DNA of 64,000 bases from Lingula anatina (Eukaryota > Brachiopoda > Lingulata > Lingulida > Lingulidae): the NCBI RefSeq assembly GCF_001039355.2, contig NW_019775470.1:1-64000 (forward strand). The letters run 5' to 3'. Shown one piece after another: positions 24,817 to 39,631 of the stretch (the first letter of the stretch is position 1; each line of letters begins with the position of its first letter). A program made the position numbers and the translations under genes. Under the pieces are notes generated by a model. That model was not told the DNA's origin. It did not search any database and saw nothing but the letters and a program-made list of their open reading frames with translations.

Positions 24817-26478
24817 CAGGGTTGCTACTTAATATGGAATATTTTTTATCATTGTTATTTTTGAGTACTGATTAAATTTTATTTGGCTTGAGTCATTAAA
24901 AAAGTATGCCACTGAGCAATAAAAACATCCAGTCTTCTGTTCTGAGATATTTTGGTCAATGATATCAAATCTGACATAAGATGCCATTCAAAAGAAAGGA
25001 ACACCTACAGAAAATCATATCAACAGTTTAATGTCGGTATTAACTTTAAGCTAAGATATTAAAGTAAATGATAGCCTTCGGACAGTGATATGTTACACAA
25101 TCAAAGAACTCACTACAGTAAATCATGAAAAGTCAGTAATTGCGGGTATGACCTCCAGCAGCCGCTTGCAGCGCCCTCATCCTACATGGCATACCCTGTA
25201 ACACGTTTTTTAGAGTTTGGATGGGGATATCATTCCACGCAGTGATATTTGCCTGTCGCAGTTCATCACTATTTACCGGCCGATGACCATAGCTATTTAT
25301 TCTGTGAGTTACTTTTGCCAAAAGATTTTCAATTGGGTTCATATCTGGAGAGTTTGCAGGCCAGGGCAGTTCCTGAACCCATTGGTTTTGAAGAAAAACA
25401 GTGATTCCGCGGCCTCGATATGGTGTTGCGCAGTCGTCTTGGTACACAAAGTTGTTCCTGAAGATGGCTCTTACCAATCGAAGCATCGTTTGCTGTAGAA
25501 TGCCTCTGTAGGAATCCTGGCTAGGGTTGCCTCTTAGAAAAACCAACTGGTTCTGGGCACCGACATGAAATGCTCCTCAAACAGAGACGTTACAAGCCCC
25601 TGCTTGCACCCTAGGCAGTAAACAATCATCGTTTTATGCCCCTCGTACACGTCGGTGGACACGGATTCGACCATCAACCCTAAAAAATCCATTTCTGGCC
25701 TCATCACTGAAAACGACGTGATTCCAGTGTTTTGGCTGCAAACCCACGTGGTCCCCAGCCCATTGCAGACGTCGCTGTATATGACCTGCTGTTAAGAGTG
25801 GTTTCCCTACTGGCCTTCGTGCAAAATAACCGGCTTGCAGTAATCTCTTGTTCACGATTGACCTTGAAACGGGCGTTTGAATGACATTCTGCCTCTCTTT
25901 TCTGAGGACACTGGTTGTCTTTGTACGACCAGCATGGCGTCCTCTAAGGAGAAGGCGATCCTGTCTTCTTGGTGTGATACGAAGACACCCTGGTCGAGGT
26001 ATTGGAGTAGGTGTCCCTGTTGCATCAATTCTTTGGAGGACTTTACAAAAGGTTCCTGATAAATGTTGTATTACCTAGCAATGGCTGTCCGTTTCTGGAC
26101 ATTTTTTTCTGAGAGCAAGAGTCCCATAGTAAGCTGCGTTGCTAAGCTGTCGAACCATATCTTCAATAAGGTACCTGTCAAGTTTCAGAGCGATCCCTTT
26201 ATTGCTTCTCTAAACACACTCCAAAGATTGACCAAACCCATGCGTTTTTATACAAGGGCAGAAATTGCCGAAAAGACCACCCCTCACATTTCTGACCACA
26301 GAACATGTAGCTGCATGCATCAATTGTTTCGAGAGTTGTGTGGTAATAAGGTAACACACCCGGCTACACATGGAGTGACACCTCAGCTTTGGATTTAAAG
26401 TAGTTAGAGAGAAATTAAATATTTTGTAGAAAATTTACTCGCCAAAAAAATAATATTCCATATTAAGTGGTAACCCTG
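24817..26478 (-). mobile_element. Tc1-like transposon, copy 2, downstream of the two-Ig receptor
   Basis: A 1662-bp sister of the element at 18752, with the same ends (CAGGGTTGC... and ...TAACCCTG) and flanking TA. It has the same minus-strand transposase order and very high similarity along its length. It starts about 450 bp after the receptor stop codon. Close similarity of two copies 6 kb apart points to fairly recent activity or local hopping. Confidence 0.92.
25133..26158 (-). pseudogene. Tc1-type transposase, interrupted (copy 2)
   Basis: Same layout as copy 1. The intact C-terminal piece (137 aa) has YQDDCATPY and SPDMNPIENLLAKV, so the downstream catalytic Glu of the DDE triad is kept in its usual context. 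The middle is broken by frame changes and stops near 25550-25870. Confidence 0.85.
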
Positions 26479-29400
26479 TAAATCGATCAGATGAGTGGCA
26501 GAATTTGTGGAAGAGCACAACCATTTCACCTTGACTTAATTACGAACAGCAAGTATCGATCCCTTTATTAACTCTGACTTTATATGCAATAAGATACATA
26601 TGTAATATCGGTTCATTAACAATCGTTAACTACACTGTATAACTGTACCACGTGCAGCTATCCACGATGGTCACGGTAGTATAGGGTATATTTACATTTC
26701 CGGATTCGCTTTTTTATTTTTATTTTTTGTAAGACCCACCTTTGCATTGCATATATCTCGCCTTTTAGAGGTACGATCCTAGGTATTTCTTGTTGGAAAA
26801 CGATCATCCACCATATTTATTTTGAAAATCTCCAACAATAATGAATATAACCGTAATAAAAAGTAAGCTTTGTTGTAAAGTCTATTAAAAATATTAAATT
26901 GATATTTTGTAGATACTTTCAAAACACGTCTGAATGACCTATTTTTGAATGAGACATTTTACTCCTGTGCTGTTAAATCGCAAGTAGCCCAATAGAAACG
27001 AAAAATGAGAAAGTAAATCACAAATAAAGCCATATGAAAGCGCAATCAAAAACGGCATAATTCGTTTTAATCTATTTATTCAATATTTTGGAAATAATCA
27101 GCATAAACACATAATCTTTCAAACCTTTCAAATGGTTTTTTCCTTCCCCATCCACAATCATACCGAACCCTCTACAGCATTTTTCTAGCTATATAGGTGT
27201 GTCATAAAACTTACGTAATGCTAAATTAACTGCCAAAGCATCAAGGAATCCATTGGATATGAGTGGATGAAACATATACCCCGCACATATATTCCTGTCT
27301 TAAACTCAACATAAAAAAAACATTTTTGGTTTACCTTACTGAAATTTGACCTCAGATGACCTTTGCGCTTGATTTCAGCTGATGTCACATAAACGTCTTT
27401 ACTGTTTCTTTTAAGAAAATCTTTTATAATGATTAATGAGGTATAAAACCAATACTTTATCTTATTTCATTATCAAACGATGAATAATCCCCTCCCCTTA
27501 CTACCGATCTTTTTAGATGCTACCATTATATAACATTTACACACTGAAAGCTACCGAATTGAAGACGCTACCAAACAGAAGCTGATTCCTGAATAAATGG
27601 ACACATGATACTAATGGAATTTGGTCGCCCTATTTGTACTGATGACCCAGGTTTAAGTAGTCTGTTACGGTTGCGGCTATGAACGGGGACACCTACATTC
27701 GTATCTCTTAAATTTCATTGACATACTCTATTCTGTATTGGAATAGGGGCCTATATGGAAACAACTTATGATGAAAAATAGTTTGTGAGATACTTTGTAT
27801 TTTCGTTCATCAATTGCGGGTAATGACTGCGTTTAAACTATTCACTTTTTTATTGTTTATTTTTAAAATTAGCCATTGGTACATGTAGTTACATTGTATA
27901 TAAACCCTTCTTAAATGTATTGCTTTTCTCTAGAGAACACAGTCTGATAATTCCACGAACACAGAAAATAGAAATATAATTGAATGGACAAATACACAGG
28001 TTAACGAATTCGCACTCGTTCTCCAAATTGAATTCCGCTTATTAATTTGTAAAAGAAAACCGCCTGTGCTTCACATTTGAATTCACATTCCGAAAACCAA
28101 AATCAATACCCCCTGAAGAAAGGATCTGCAAGTTATGCTCAGATGAAGTGGAAAACGAAATACACTTTCGTTTAAAATGCCCCTTACTCACCAAACACAG
28201 GGAGATCCTAAAACCAGATCCTACACAAACTCCAGAGGGTCAGTTCAAATGCATAATGCAGTCAAACGATTTACATGTTATAAAGAATGTGGCCCACTAT
28301 ATCACAATGTGTAATAAGGAAAGAAAAAATATTCTCAACCAACCACCACCTAGTCAACCAAAGTAACTGAACGTATACTGCAATTGTAAAATCTGATCAC
28401 AGTTATTTTATAAACAATATTGTAATTTACTATTGTAATTTTAGTTATATGATTATATTATGTATACTGTTAGGTCATAGTCATTGTAAAAAATGTACTT
28501 GAACCGCAATAAATAATAATAATAATTTGTCTACGGTGGCAGTTCTGTTTACATGTGTATGTTGGTGTGCAGCAACGGCACCAGTGACTCTTCAGATCAT
28601 TGATTCAAACACTGTGATTCTATATTATAAAATGATAGATAAAGTTTAGTGAAATGTTCCTTATTAAAATGGATCAATAATAACAATCATTATTTCATGC
28701 AGTTAAAATGGCGTAGATATTTGTATACCAGTAAAGTGGATTAGATTCGATTTGCGCAAGATTTTTATTACTATTATACTTTTAATTACAATAACAAATC
28801 GGCTGACAAAAGCCGCTCTTTACAGCAACGATACATAAAAAAATAAGAAGGGCACAGCAAGCCACGCGTCACACCTTTGTATATGTACACAGTATCACAG
28901 CTTCTTTGACAAGCTACCTTTGCATTGTATGTGTCACCGTCTATGGGAGAAGATCTGAAGCTAAACGAACCAGCACGAACTGACAAAGCGAACATTTTGT
29001 GGCATTATCTTTTTCTTAAAAACCATTTACAAATAGCTGGGCTAAGCGTGGCATCAATTCTATGATGAATTACTGCTATGGAATATATGTAATGAAGTTT
29101 TGAAGGAGATAAATAGCAACTCATGCAGCAAACATTTCAAAGACATTCAATGGAAATTATAGGCCTAATGTATACGAACATGGTCAACATATACCAGAAT
29201 GAAGCATACCGAGTCTCATTTCCTATTTACTAAACTTGCTTAAGTCTAATATCAGCTCATCTTTAACTAAGCCGAGAGAGCCAAGTATTGCATTTAATTT
29301 TATGCAGGACCCCATGTGAGTGTGGTTTCTACATTACATTGGTCAAAGCAGTCATACAGCTTCAATTATTCCCATATTCTGCACTTGATGAATCTCTTGA

Positions 29401-31016
29401 AGTAAATCTATGGATTTTAACACACAGCTTGAAGTAAAGGAGAGGCTTAAAAAGAGACCCATGCTGCACCCCTTTTGTTTTCTAAATCCAATCACAAAAG
29501 CATATATTTTGTGCTAAGGAAGGTGAGTAAGGTCGCGATTGTTCATTTACCGATGTCCAAATAAACCAGAATTCGGCAATTGGAATAGGGTTTCTGAAGT
29601 TCTCAAATAATTTCAAAGGCGAATCCGGGGTAAAGTTCTAGTGGTAGGCCCCCTATACTACACAGAAATACGTCTTTTCTTTTTTTAGGAAGACAGCACG
29701 GATCTAAATTAATTGCATCCAGATACACCTTTAAAATAGTTGCACGTTTTACCAAGACATCCAAGTTCATATCACAAAAAAATCCGATTAAATGTAGTAC
29801 AATATGTAATTGTAACTATACATGAATAAATAACAAAAAAGTTCAAGGAATGTCGCATGAACAACAGATAAAATCCGAGTGCTTAAATGTAACTCTTGTG
29901 CGTATATATATAATACATAAAGGATTGAGCGTTCGCTATGTATACACTTCCATATGTACATATACTGCATCCCAATACAGTGATATATTATTTCCTTTTT
30001 ATGCAAAGTGAAGGGTATCTAGAGAGATAAAATGAAAAAATAGTGTTCCAGAAGATAAATTAAAATATAAAAAAATGCATTTTTAAATACCTTTAAGTGC
30101 ACTTCCTGTACGTTTATCTACAAATATATACAAAAAAATCTAACAATATCATGATTGCAATATAGAAAGAGTTATTGGTCCTCACATTATACACATAATT
30201 GTGTCATAAGAAAACAATCTGAATTGATTTTTCATTTACGCATTCCATGCACGAAATGTACCTTGTTGGCAACCCTATAACATAAATGCATATATGAATG
30301 TCCACAAAAAATAAAATCATGTAAATAGATAAATAAATGATACATTTACCCTGTGATGTGCAAAAATGCATAGGCTGTAGAGAACCTGATTTATACACAA
30401 GATGCATAAAAGACCAATTGCAAATGAAAAATGAATGTATAGCCTGAGAAAAGTATTAATATGAATTTTTCCAAAAGTTTCATTTTAACAATATCCAACA
30501 AAAATTATGAACAGAACAATAATTTCAATGAGCAACGGCTCATATCACTATATCATTATAATTAATGACTCTATCTTATCACCCTGTTGTAATCAATGTA
30601 CCCAATATTGCCTAGTATAATTATGCTTTGCTCTCCAATGAAAAAAATACATTCACAAATAAAAACAACATGTTTTTACCCTCCTCTTTCCTTAAAGTGA
30701 ATCCAAATTATCAAACCTGCACAGCAGGTATCAAGATATGCATAAATATTCCTTCTATGGACGGACACTGGGCCTTAAAAGGGCGACTAGTATTTAGTAT
30801 TGTCCACTGACTCCTAACATCTTGGCAACTAGACAATCTGGTTTCATGATTCTAACTTTAGTAAATAGTATATTCCAGGTATATTCTAAGACCCAGTTTG
30901 ATATGTGCCAGTAGTGGCAATGTATATATCAAATGGTGGGGATGTATTCAGATAAAACACATGGATACAAGTACCAGAGTTTGGGTCGTAGAGAAGAAAT
31001 TACTTCATTCTTTCAA
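26479..31016. other. Intergenic stretch, no convincing gene
   Basis: Apart from a non-LTR remnant (28085-28525), only short unsupported reading frames are seen. The part next to 31016 is expected to be the 3' UTR of the kinesin gene, whose end could not be placed. Confidence 0.55.
28085..28525 (+). mobile_element. 5'-truncated non-LTR retrotransposon 3' end
   Basis: A reading frame (PPEERICKLC...EIHFRLKCP, stop at 28363-28365) shows the CxxC...H...C pattern seen at the end of many non-LTR retrotransposon polymerases in invertebrates. About 130 bp of 3' UTR and an AATAATAAT tail follow, the typical end of a target-primed insert. Nothing of the polymerase core is present. Confidence 0.65.
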
Positions 31017-32666
31017 TTATAGGATGGTGCAGGCTCCAGACTTTGGGATTTCATCGCCTGGAAATGATATAAATACAATTAATGGCAATATATTTTTTTT
31101 CTAAAAACACATGTATAAAAACCATATACACCTACACTCACTACACTGTACACTGTGTGCCTATAAAAAAGATGAATTAAGTTTACCAGATCCATTGAGG
31201 TTATCATACAAAATGAAAAACAGACATTTAAAATGAGCAGACATCCAAAGTCATATTTCAAGTTATTTTCTCTGTTTGCTTATATATAATTATAAGGATA
31301 GAGAAAAATATATTCACACCAAGTCACATGCATTTACATGTACAAGCACAGTATAAGGCAGTGATTACATATGTAATAATTATAATAATAGCAAATTAAC
31401 CATAAAGAAAGACCACCATGAAAAAGAAAACATTATCCAATATAAAATAAACATATAATTAGCATATTAAAATGATACCTACCTCCAGAGTCTTTAGGGA
31501 TTTTATTGATCTGTTTTTCAGCTTCTTTCCAGCTGGAAGCATTCAGCACTTCGTTGATGACCTTGGTCTCAACCCTGACCTTGTGATGGCTGTTGGCAAC
31601 TTTTACCATTTTACGCAACTGACTCTGGAATTGGAAAAAATGTCGTATATTATTTATTTTTAATTTTGGTGGTCAGATTATAAATAAAAGTTGTATATTT
31701 ACTATAATATGCTTATGCCAAAATAAATTTTAACAATGGCAGTAATAATTTGCAATGAAGTCATCAGTAACACTTACTAATATCTTCACATGAAATGTGT
31801 ATAGAAAAAATATCAAATATTTACCATTTTTTCTTCATACTTCTTCTGTCTCTTTTCGAGTAATGCACTCTGCATCATATATTTCACTTTGCCAGCATCC
31901 ACAGTCTAAAAAATTAATGAAGATATAAATGAAAGTAAGGGAACAAAATAATCAAAATAACCAATAAACATATCTCATGAGTTACCACATTGCATATAGC
32001 TGTGAAATGAATTATATATTAAATCATATGCTACCAGTATTGTCACAGTGTCGGGTGTTTCTTAATTTGCGGTGCTTGTAATCCAGATTAAAGAAGGATG
32101 TCTTTAATCTAATGGGTAAAAAAGAGCAAAAAAGGTAAACTGTGATCCACAATACATAACTTTCATTTTCTTTCTCGAGTCTTTATTTAATAATAATTTA
32201 TAATTATTGTTCTCACAGATCATACTTACCTTGACATTTGCATTCCCATGATGCACCTGCTGTGCTGCCATGGACAGTTTCTCCATCTCTTTCTTGGTGT
32301 TCACTGATTTTTTGGCCTGTCCTGACTTCTGATCGCCCCATATCTGCACCATCATGGCACCGTCTCTCAGCATCTTCACATGCTGAAATAAATATTGGGA
32401 CAGTGCAATTAGACCCCTTATACAACATTGACAAATTTATCATTATTGGAAAAAAATTGAAAAAAAAATCATTTTTAACTCAATATAATAAAATTGTTGA
32501 CAGATATATTACAGCAGAGAATGAGCTAATAGTTGAAAAATTTGGGGGTTATAAAAGGAAAAATCATTTGATTTTATTTATTTTTTTATTATTATTTTGG
32601 AGCAGGACGAACACAAATTGTGGCCCCCAGGGTTTCTATTTAAAATTCCAAATGGTGTTGGTGGTC

Positions 32667-32725
<59 letters not shown>

Positions 32726-34887
32726 CACTGGTATGTGTCCCTTCCCCCAATCCCCCAAGGGGAGACAACCTTATATAACTTACCTCTGGTTTCACCACAG
32801 GCAGATCATACTGTTTCTTAAAGTTCCAGTTGGGGTTGCTGGTGCCAGAAATCTGTGCAGTCTCAGTGAAATCAGTCTGTCCTGGCGCTATAAACCTGGC
32901 ATACAGATCCTGGAAACAGACAATCAATCAATCAATTAATCGATGAATTATGACTTAGTTAATAGATTCATTAATTAAACAGAAGATATACATAAGTGTA
33001 TCACTATATATACATATATATATGTACATGTATACTTGGCATTCATGTCTTAGACAGATGGTGGGTCAGGGAAATAAAAATTTGATCTAGATTTTTTTTC
33101 ATAACTCAAACAGGGTCAACTAATTTGGGGGTGGGGGGTAAAAAAAGTATGTTTTTCAGCAAACAACTCCCTCCCCTCCTCCACCTTAAAATGTTTTGCT
33201 GTACTAGTAGTTGTATTACTGTCTACTCACAGTGTATCTGGCAGGGATGCCCCTGGCACTGTTGACTTTCACCATGAAGTGAAGATCCTTTCCCACCAGT
33301 TCCTCAGGGTCATCCACAAACACATCATCTGCCTCTGTGTACTCTTTACCCTTCTTGTTACATGGAACCACTTCCAGCTAGATAGTGATTGAAACAGAGA
33401 TTTTTTGTTATTTTAATTAAATAACTTTAATTGGTCATGGGCATATATCTTCCATGAATAACCATGGTAATTCTTACAGAAACTGTAAGTATCATAATGT
33501 TATAACTTCATTCAATTGAAACTGTGTTGTTCTTAGGTTGTAAGGACTTTTACTGTTCTTCCACCACATCAGGTCTAAAGCATGTTAGTATTAACATTGA
33601 AGGGCACCTCTTAATGTTGGCTGAAGATCAAAGCTGTCAGCTACCTGACATTAAAATTTATCAGTGAGTATTTAAAACATGACTTTGTGGCAAAGTAACA
33701 TTTGCTAGCTAAACATGGTAGGCTGCAGGGTAAATTACAATAAGACAGAGGCCTGTAGCCAGCAATTTCAAAAGGGGGGTTCTTTTTCTGAAAAAGTGGA
33801 CCTTTTCCCATAAAAACATAATATACCTAGTTCAATTTTTACCCAGAGTGGACCTTTTCCCAGCAAAAGGGGCGGTTCTTTTGAACCCCCCGAACCCCCC
33901 TGGCTACGGGCCTGAGACAAATATTATTATTTGCACACTTACATTGAATATTCCCATCTGTCTTCCTCGGAAATCAGTAATTTCCAGTTGTTCCTTCAGC
34001 TCAATCTACAGAAAAATATGTACAATGTTATTAAAATGATTTTACATTGAAAATTAAAATAAATTAAAAGCAAACAAACAAAAAACAACAACAAATAAAT
34101 AAATAAATAAATATACCTAGACTTTGTTTTGTATAAAAATAAATAAATCTTGGCCTCTCCCTTACAGAGACCCATGTGTACATACAAGTGATGGGGACTT
34201 AAAAAACAATATGGATTTCAAAATATTGCATTAATCAAACAAGAGAAAATCAAAGCTCTCTAAAATCTCTAGTCCAGTTTTCTACATCCCCACCTACCAG
34301 ATAGGCTAGAGATTGCAGCCACACCTTCACACTACCAATGTGAACTGGGTCCTCTGGGTTCTCATAGAATGGATCTTGCTCCTGGGAATAGTAAGTAAAC
34401 TTAGATTTATTGTATTCATTTTTTTTTTTTTTTTTTTTTTTTTTACATTTCAATGCTGTCATTGAAAAGATGAAAATCCATTGATTGATGCCTTTTATGC
34501 TACTGGTAGGTTTTACTAACAATTTAATTTGAGAATAACATCTTGCACAACCAACGGTTTACTAACTGCATCTAACATGTTGTACTTACAGGAGGCACAT
34601 CCCATGTTTCACCATCATCATACTTCTGGAAAAGTTCCTGCATCACATATTTCCTGTCGATGAACTTATTCTTGGACCACACCCACTCATAGCCTGTCTC
34701 CAGGTTGCTGACTCTCACCATCACCTGGAACAATGAAGAAGAATATTGACATTGTGTCCTCCCCAGTGTTAGGTCTGACAAAACCCAATGCATCTAAGGT
34801 CACAATTGCTAACAGCTTCTTCCTCTAACCAGAAGATGAATTACTGATAATACTGAAATGGATTTATGTACAAGTATAGCGCAAATG

Positions 34888-34960
<73 letters not shown>

Positions 34961-37900
34961 CTTGACATTTAATATGGAATATTTCAGTTTCGAAGGTATG
35001 CCTAGGTAAAAATGCTTTCTTTTTTCAAAAAAACTCCGATCTCTTATAAGGTATGTGAATGGAGAAGTGTGTAGACAGGTGTGTCGCTACCAATTAACTG
35101 AATACCAGGTTTGTTGCGCTGCTGCATTATGTAATATGCAGTGATTTAATTGGGTAGTGCTCCTTTGGGCAGATCAAAGCTTGGCTTTGGCAAGGCATGG
35201 TTCTGTCAAAAAAGTATCCATATGTCGGCAACTACTGCATAGAAGAATTAGAAATTTTGCATACAAATGGTCGGTTTTGCAGTGTGTAAAATGAACTATG
35301 CGGTGCTTTACAAATTTGTTAATCTGTGGCAGAATGGCGAGAAAAAGACAGACATTGCCAGGCAGATTATTGCGCCAAACGAAACGGTCCGCACAGTTTT
35401 ATAGAGTAATACCCAGACTGATGTACCTACACAGAGGCCACACCCAATGTATTGAAATCTTACCACCAGGGTACAGGACCAACTGTCTTTCTGGATTTGC
35501 TGTTGCAACTAAACAAAAACCACCCAGTCTCTTCAGAATGAGGGGTAAATTGCCACCAAAATGCATTTTTCAAGGCCCTTAGCAAACACCAAACTGGTTT
35601 TAGCAGGTTAGGATACCAGACGACCTCTGAGCAACCCACTGTAAACAGAAAAAACATCTTTGTATGTTTCTCTAATAAACTGGGGACCTTGACCGATTCT
35701 GGGTTGAACACTGAAACCTCGTGGCATTCTTTATTGAGGTCAGATTTCACCTGTAGTGCTCAACTTGTCAAAACGGAGTTTACAGACATCCAGATGAGTC
35801 CAACGACGAAGCGTGTGACGCGTCTAAAGTGACTAAGGTCATTAACAGCGTCAGTATTTGGAGTGGATACCACATTGGTGCCAAAACACAAATGGTAGCC
35901 ATCGACGAAAACCTGAACCAGATCAAATAAAGGGATAATCTGGCAACCACTTGACTATCATTTGATAGGGGACAACTTAGGAACAATTTTAGGTTGCACG
36001 GTGAGATTGCCGGTTCACACAGAGTACTTTTAATAGCAGATTACTTACCGAACCAAGGGAATGAGCAGCTACATTGGTCATCAAAATCGCCATATTTGAA
36101 CCACATAGACAATATGTGGGTAGGCCATTGCTCGCCGAATCAATGGCCTACATGTTCTACAACAAAACTGGACCAAATTGGACAGATTGTGACCGATGCC
36201 TAGAATGTTATTCCAGGTTGAACTCTTAAAACCTATTCCAAGGAACGCCTTGCCACTTGAGAGCGCTGATAGCAGCCAGAATAGGTCAGGCGTAACAGCG
36301 ACTGTTACTGTGACTAGACACTGACATGGGGGTCCTTTGTGGAGCGTGTAACTCTTTTACAGACAATAATTTGGAAAATATGGAGATCCCAAATATCTCT
36401 TTTAATGGTTGTTATATGACATAGAATAGGCAACGTGTTTTTGTTTGCTTCTCTGGCGAATTCCATTAATGAACTGATGTCACAATGACATCAAAGAGTT
36501 AATCAAAAGTTATTAAAACACTATTTTAATCCTTTTTTTCATTTATCAGTCAGCAAAATAGGAAAAAACTGATGAAAAATGATTTGGAAAAAAATATTCC
36601 ATATTAAATGTCAAGTCTGTATATATATATATAGAATGTACATATTGAAAAAATTATAATGAAGTAAAAACCAAAAATTCAATCCTCTGATAAACTCTGT
36701 TGATAATTCACACTTCATCACATAGTACCTATCAATTAATATTCCACACTTACAATCCCGTTAACTTTATGCAAAACAAAGACTGAGGTCCTAGTAATTA
36801 AGATACCTCCCTTTCAGAAATGTCTTAGGCCCCATTAAGAATAGGGGACTAACTAGTCTGAGGGTCAAATGTGGCGACCTACCACAAAGCTTGCTGCTAA
36901 TAGACCCTGAATAGATATTCAAGTGGGTCGGCTATATTTGACCCTCAGACTAGTAAGTCCCCTATTCTGAAATTCAGAATGGTACCTAAGGTATTAATAC
37001 TTACCTCAGTTCTTCCAGACAGTTCTCCTCTGGCCTCTGAACTGACGATGATGATCTCAAACTTGAGCTTCTTGTCCAACTCCTGGCTGATAGAGTTGGC
37101 CTCTTCCACAGCAGGTATCATGTCTGCCAGGTCCTCCTGCAGCAGGAGGTCATCTAAGAGAGAAAACAATACACATCTAACTACATGTAGTATATTTTAT
37201 TCATGGTTAATTTCCCTGTGTTCTTTTTTCTACCCTGCAGGCTAGCTATGACATCTGAGGGAAGAAAAATAATGTCATATTCTTTAGTAATTTATTTTCC
37301 ATACCTAATGATAATATATCAAATAAGCCAATAAAAAAATATTTTCTCTTAATGCTCCACTTTTTCTGACATATTTATAAATTAGACTGCCTCCACTTTC
37401 CCAACTGTTCCTGTTCCTACTGTGTATACCGGGACCGTAGCGATAGTCCGAAGGTTCAATAGTCCGAAGGTTCATTGGTCCGAATGTTCACTATAGAACC
37501 TTCGGACCAATGAACCCTTGATTAAAAAATCGATGAAAATGTTACCACTTTTCGGACCAATGAACCTTCAGACCAATGAACTTTAGGACTATCGAGATGA
37601 CCCCTGTATACCTACCATAATCCACAGAAATGAGACAACATCAGCCACTGGAGGTAACCCTGACAGTGACATATGACTGAAGAGTCCATGACTCCAGAGA
37701 CAAGGATGTTTTAGAACCACAATTAAGTGATTAAACCACACACTCAGTACATGACAGCAAAATATGTATGTTTATCTGTTACCATAGCAACTGGCAATAA
37801 TGAGTGTCCTTGAACCTAGTGATATTTAATTAATACATACAGTGTATCTGAAGGGTTTGTACATTTAAGATCATGGATGATGCTTACCAAACTGTAGATT

Positions 37901-39390
37901 AAGTAAGTGACAGTTAAAACAAGATGAAGAATTTTGACATACATTTCTAGTCTACCATATAATTGATAACTAAAAAAAACACAGAGTGCAGACCTATGCC
38001 AAGCAGCTCATTTCTCATTAATCAATTAATTGATAACCACCAAAATCAAATCATTTTTTTGTTAGATCATTTCTGATCCTGAAAAGCTTAATCAAAACCA
38101 TGCAACAATTTCTTTCTTAGTTAAAACCAAACATAAGGCAAAAAATACATGTAAAAGCCTTGTACTTGTATGGTGGAGGTTGTTATTACTCCAGTGTTTG
38201 TGCCTACTGTAGATATACAAGTACCTGACAACATCAGCATGGCAAGTCAGTAGTGAGGATGACATACAAGTAGAGTACAGTGTAGTATGGAATCTTAAAA
38301 TGTGATACTTACCAATTTATATATTACTGATGAATTAATAAATTTGGTTTTATAGGTAAATTTATGATCAGAATAATAAATTTGTAACTGAAGTCAGTCC
38401 CCTGGCCTAGTCGATTAGGATTTCCATGCGAGAGCTGTAACGCTGTTTGTGATAGGGTAAGGTGTGCACATGTGACCAATTAACTTGGGCAATTAAGTTT
38501 TTAACCTGGGAACCTGACTTAAGTTTTTTTGTTTTTTTTTAATTTAATAATAATTTTTTTTTTCTAAAATTGGGGCCAGATACTACTATTCTGTGACAGA
38601 TAAGTTGCAATAATCAATAGCTGTGCACATTTGTGTACTGTACAGTGAGTATTTCTGGAAAACATTTATATCATTGGTTGTAGAGAGGTCAAATTAGCCT
38701 ACATACCTTGAGACTTGTTCTCTGTATTCATGTCAAAGCCAGAGCAGGCGGCTATTTCATCCTGTGCCATCTCAAATGTGATTTCGGGATATGGGGTCTT
38801 GGCTGCATCTCTCTCCTTGGGGTTCACAAACAAATACAGCTGGGTTGTGCCAAACATCAACCTGGGAAAATTAAGGGTTTTCAACATTGAAACATACATG
38901 TAAACAGCTATTTGTAAAGCTTTCTTGTATATTTTAATAAGAATGAGAAATGTCATCACGGTACAAGGTTAAGTTTCTATTCTCATACTGCAAACAAAAA
39001 ACATCACATCAATATTACATATGTGTTTTTAAAACAATGTATATGTATCTAGCAAACACCTGTGTAAAGCCCTCTTCACTTCCATGCTGTATATAATGAA
39101 CAGCTTGTTTAATTCCACAGCTGCAGTGTAGCTTTATACCACCCTGGCTAATGACAGTCATGAAAAATGCAAGCTTTGCAACAAAGATATATTACCTGCA
39201 CATCCAGTCGGAAATATATCCCACAATTAAGTTGCTTCTCTATATCGAATTATTGCTGTGTGTATCTATGCATAAATGATCTATACCAAGTGAGAATTCC
39301 CTCTGTCATCAAACAAAAAATTACTAAATTTTCACCTTCAACACACTCTATAAATTACCCCAACAGGACTCCCAGTCATATATATGTAGT

Positions 39391-39437
<47 letters not shown>

Positions 39438-39600
39438 TTTCAAAAGGGAGTTAAGAGGTTGGAGGCTTACTTCAACCCATTTTTCCCTAATCTACCTCTC
39501 TAAATGGCCTTTTTTATAATGTTATTATCATTTGGTGTGTGTGTGGGGGGGGGGGGGGCNNNNNNNNNNNNNNNNNNNNNNNNNNNNTTTTTTTTTTTTT

Positions 39601-39631
<31 letters not shown>

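Noticed and set aside
32238-32939. A 233-codon plus-strand frame
   Set aside because: It runs through two kinesin exons in antisense and an AT microsatellite that reads as YIYIYI.
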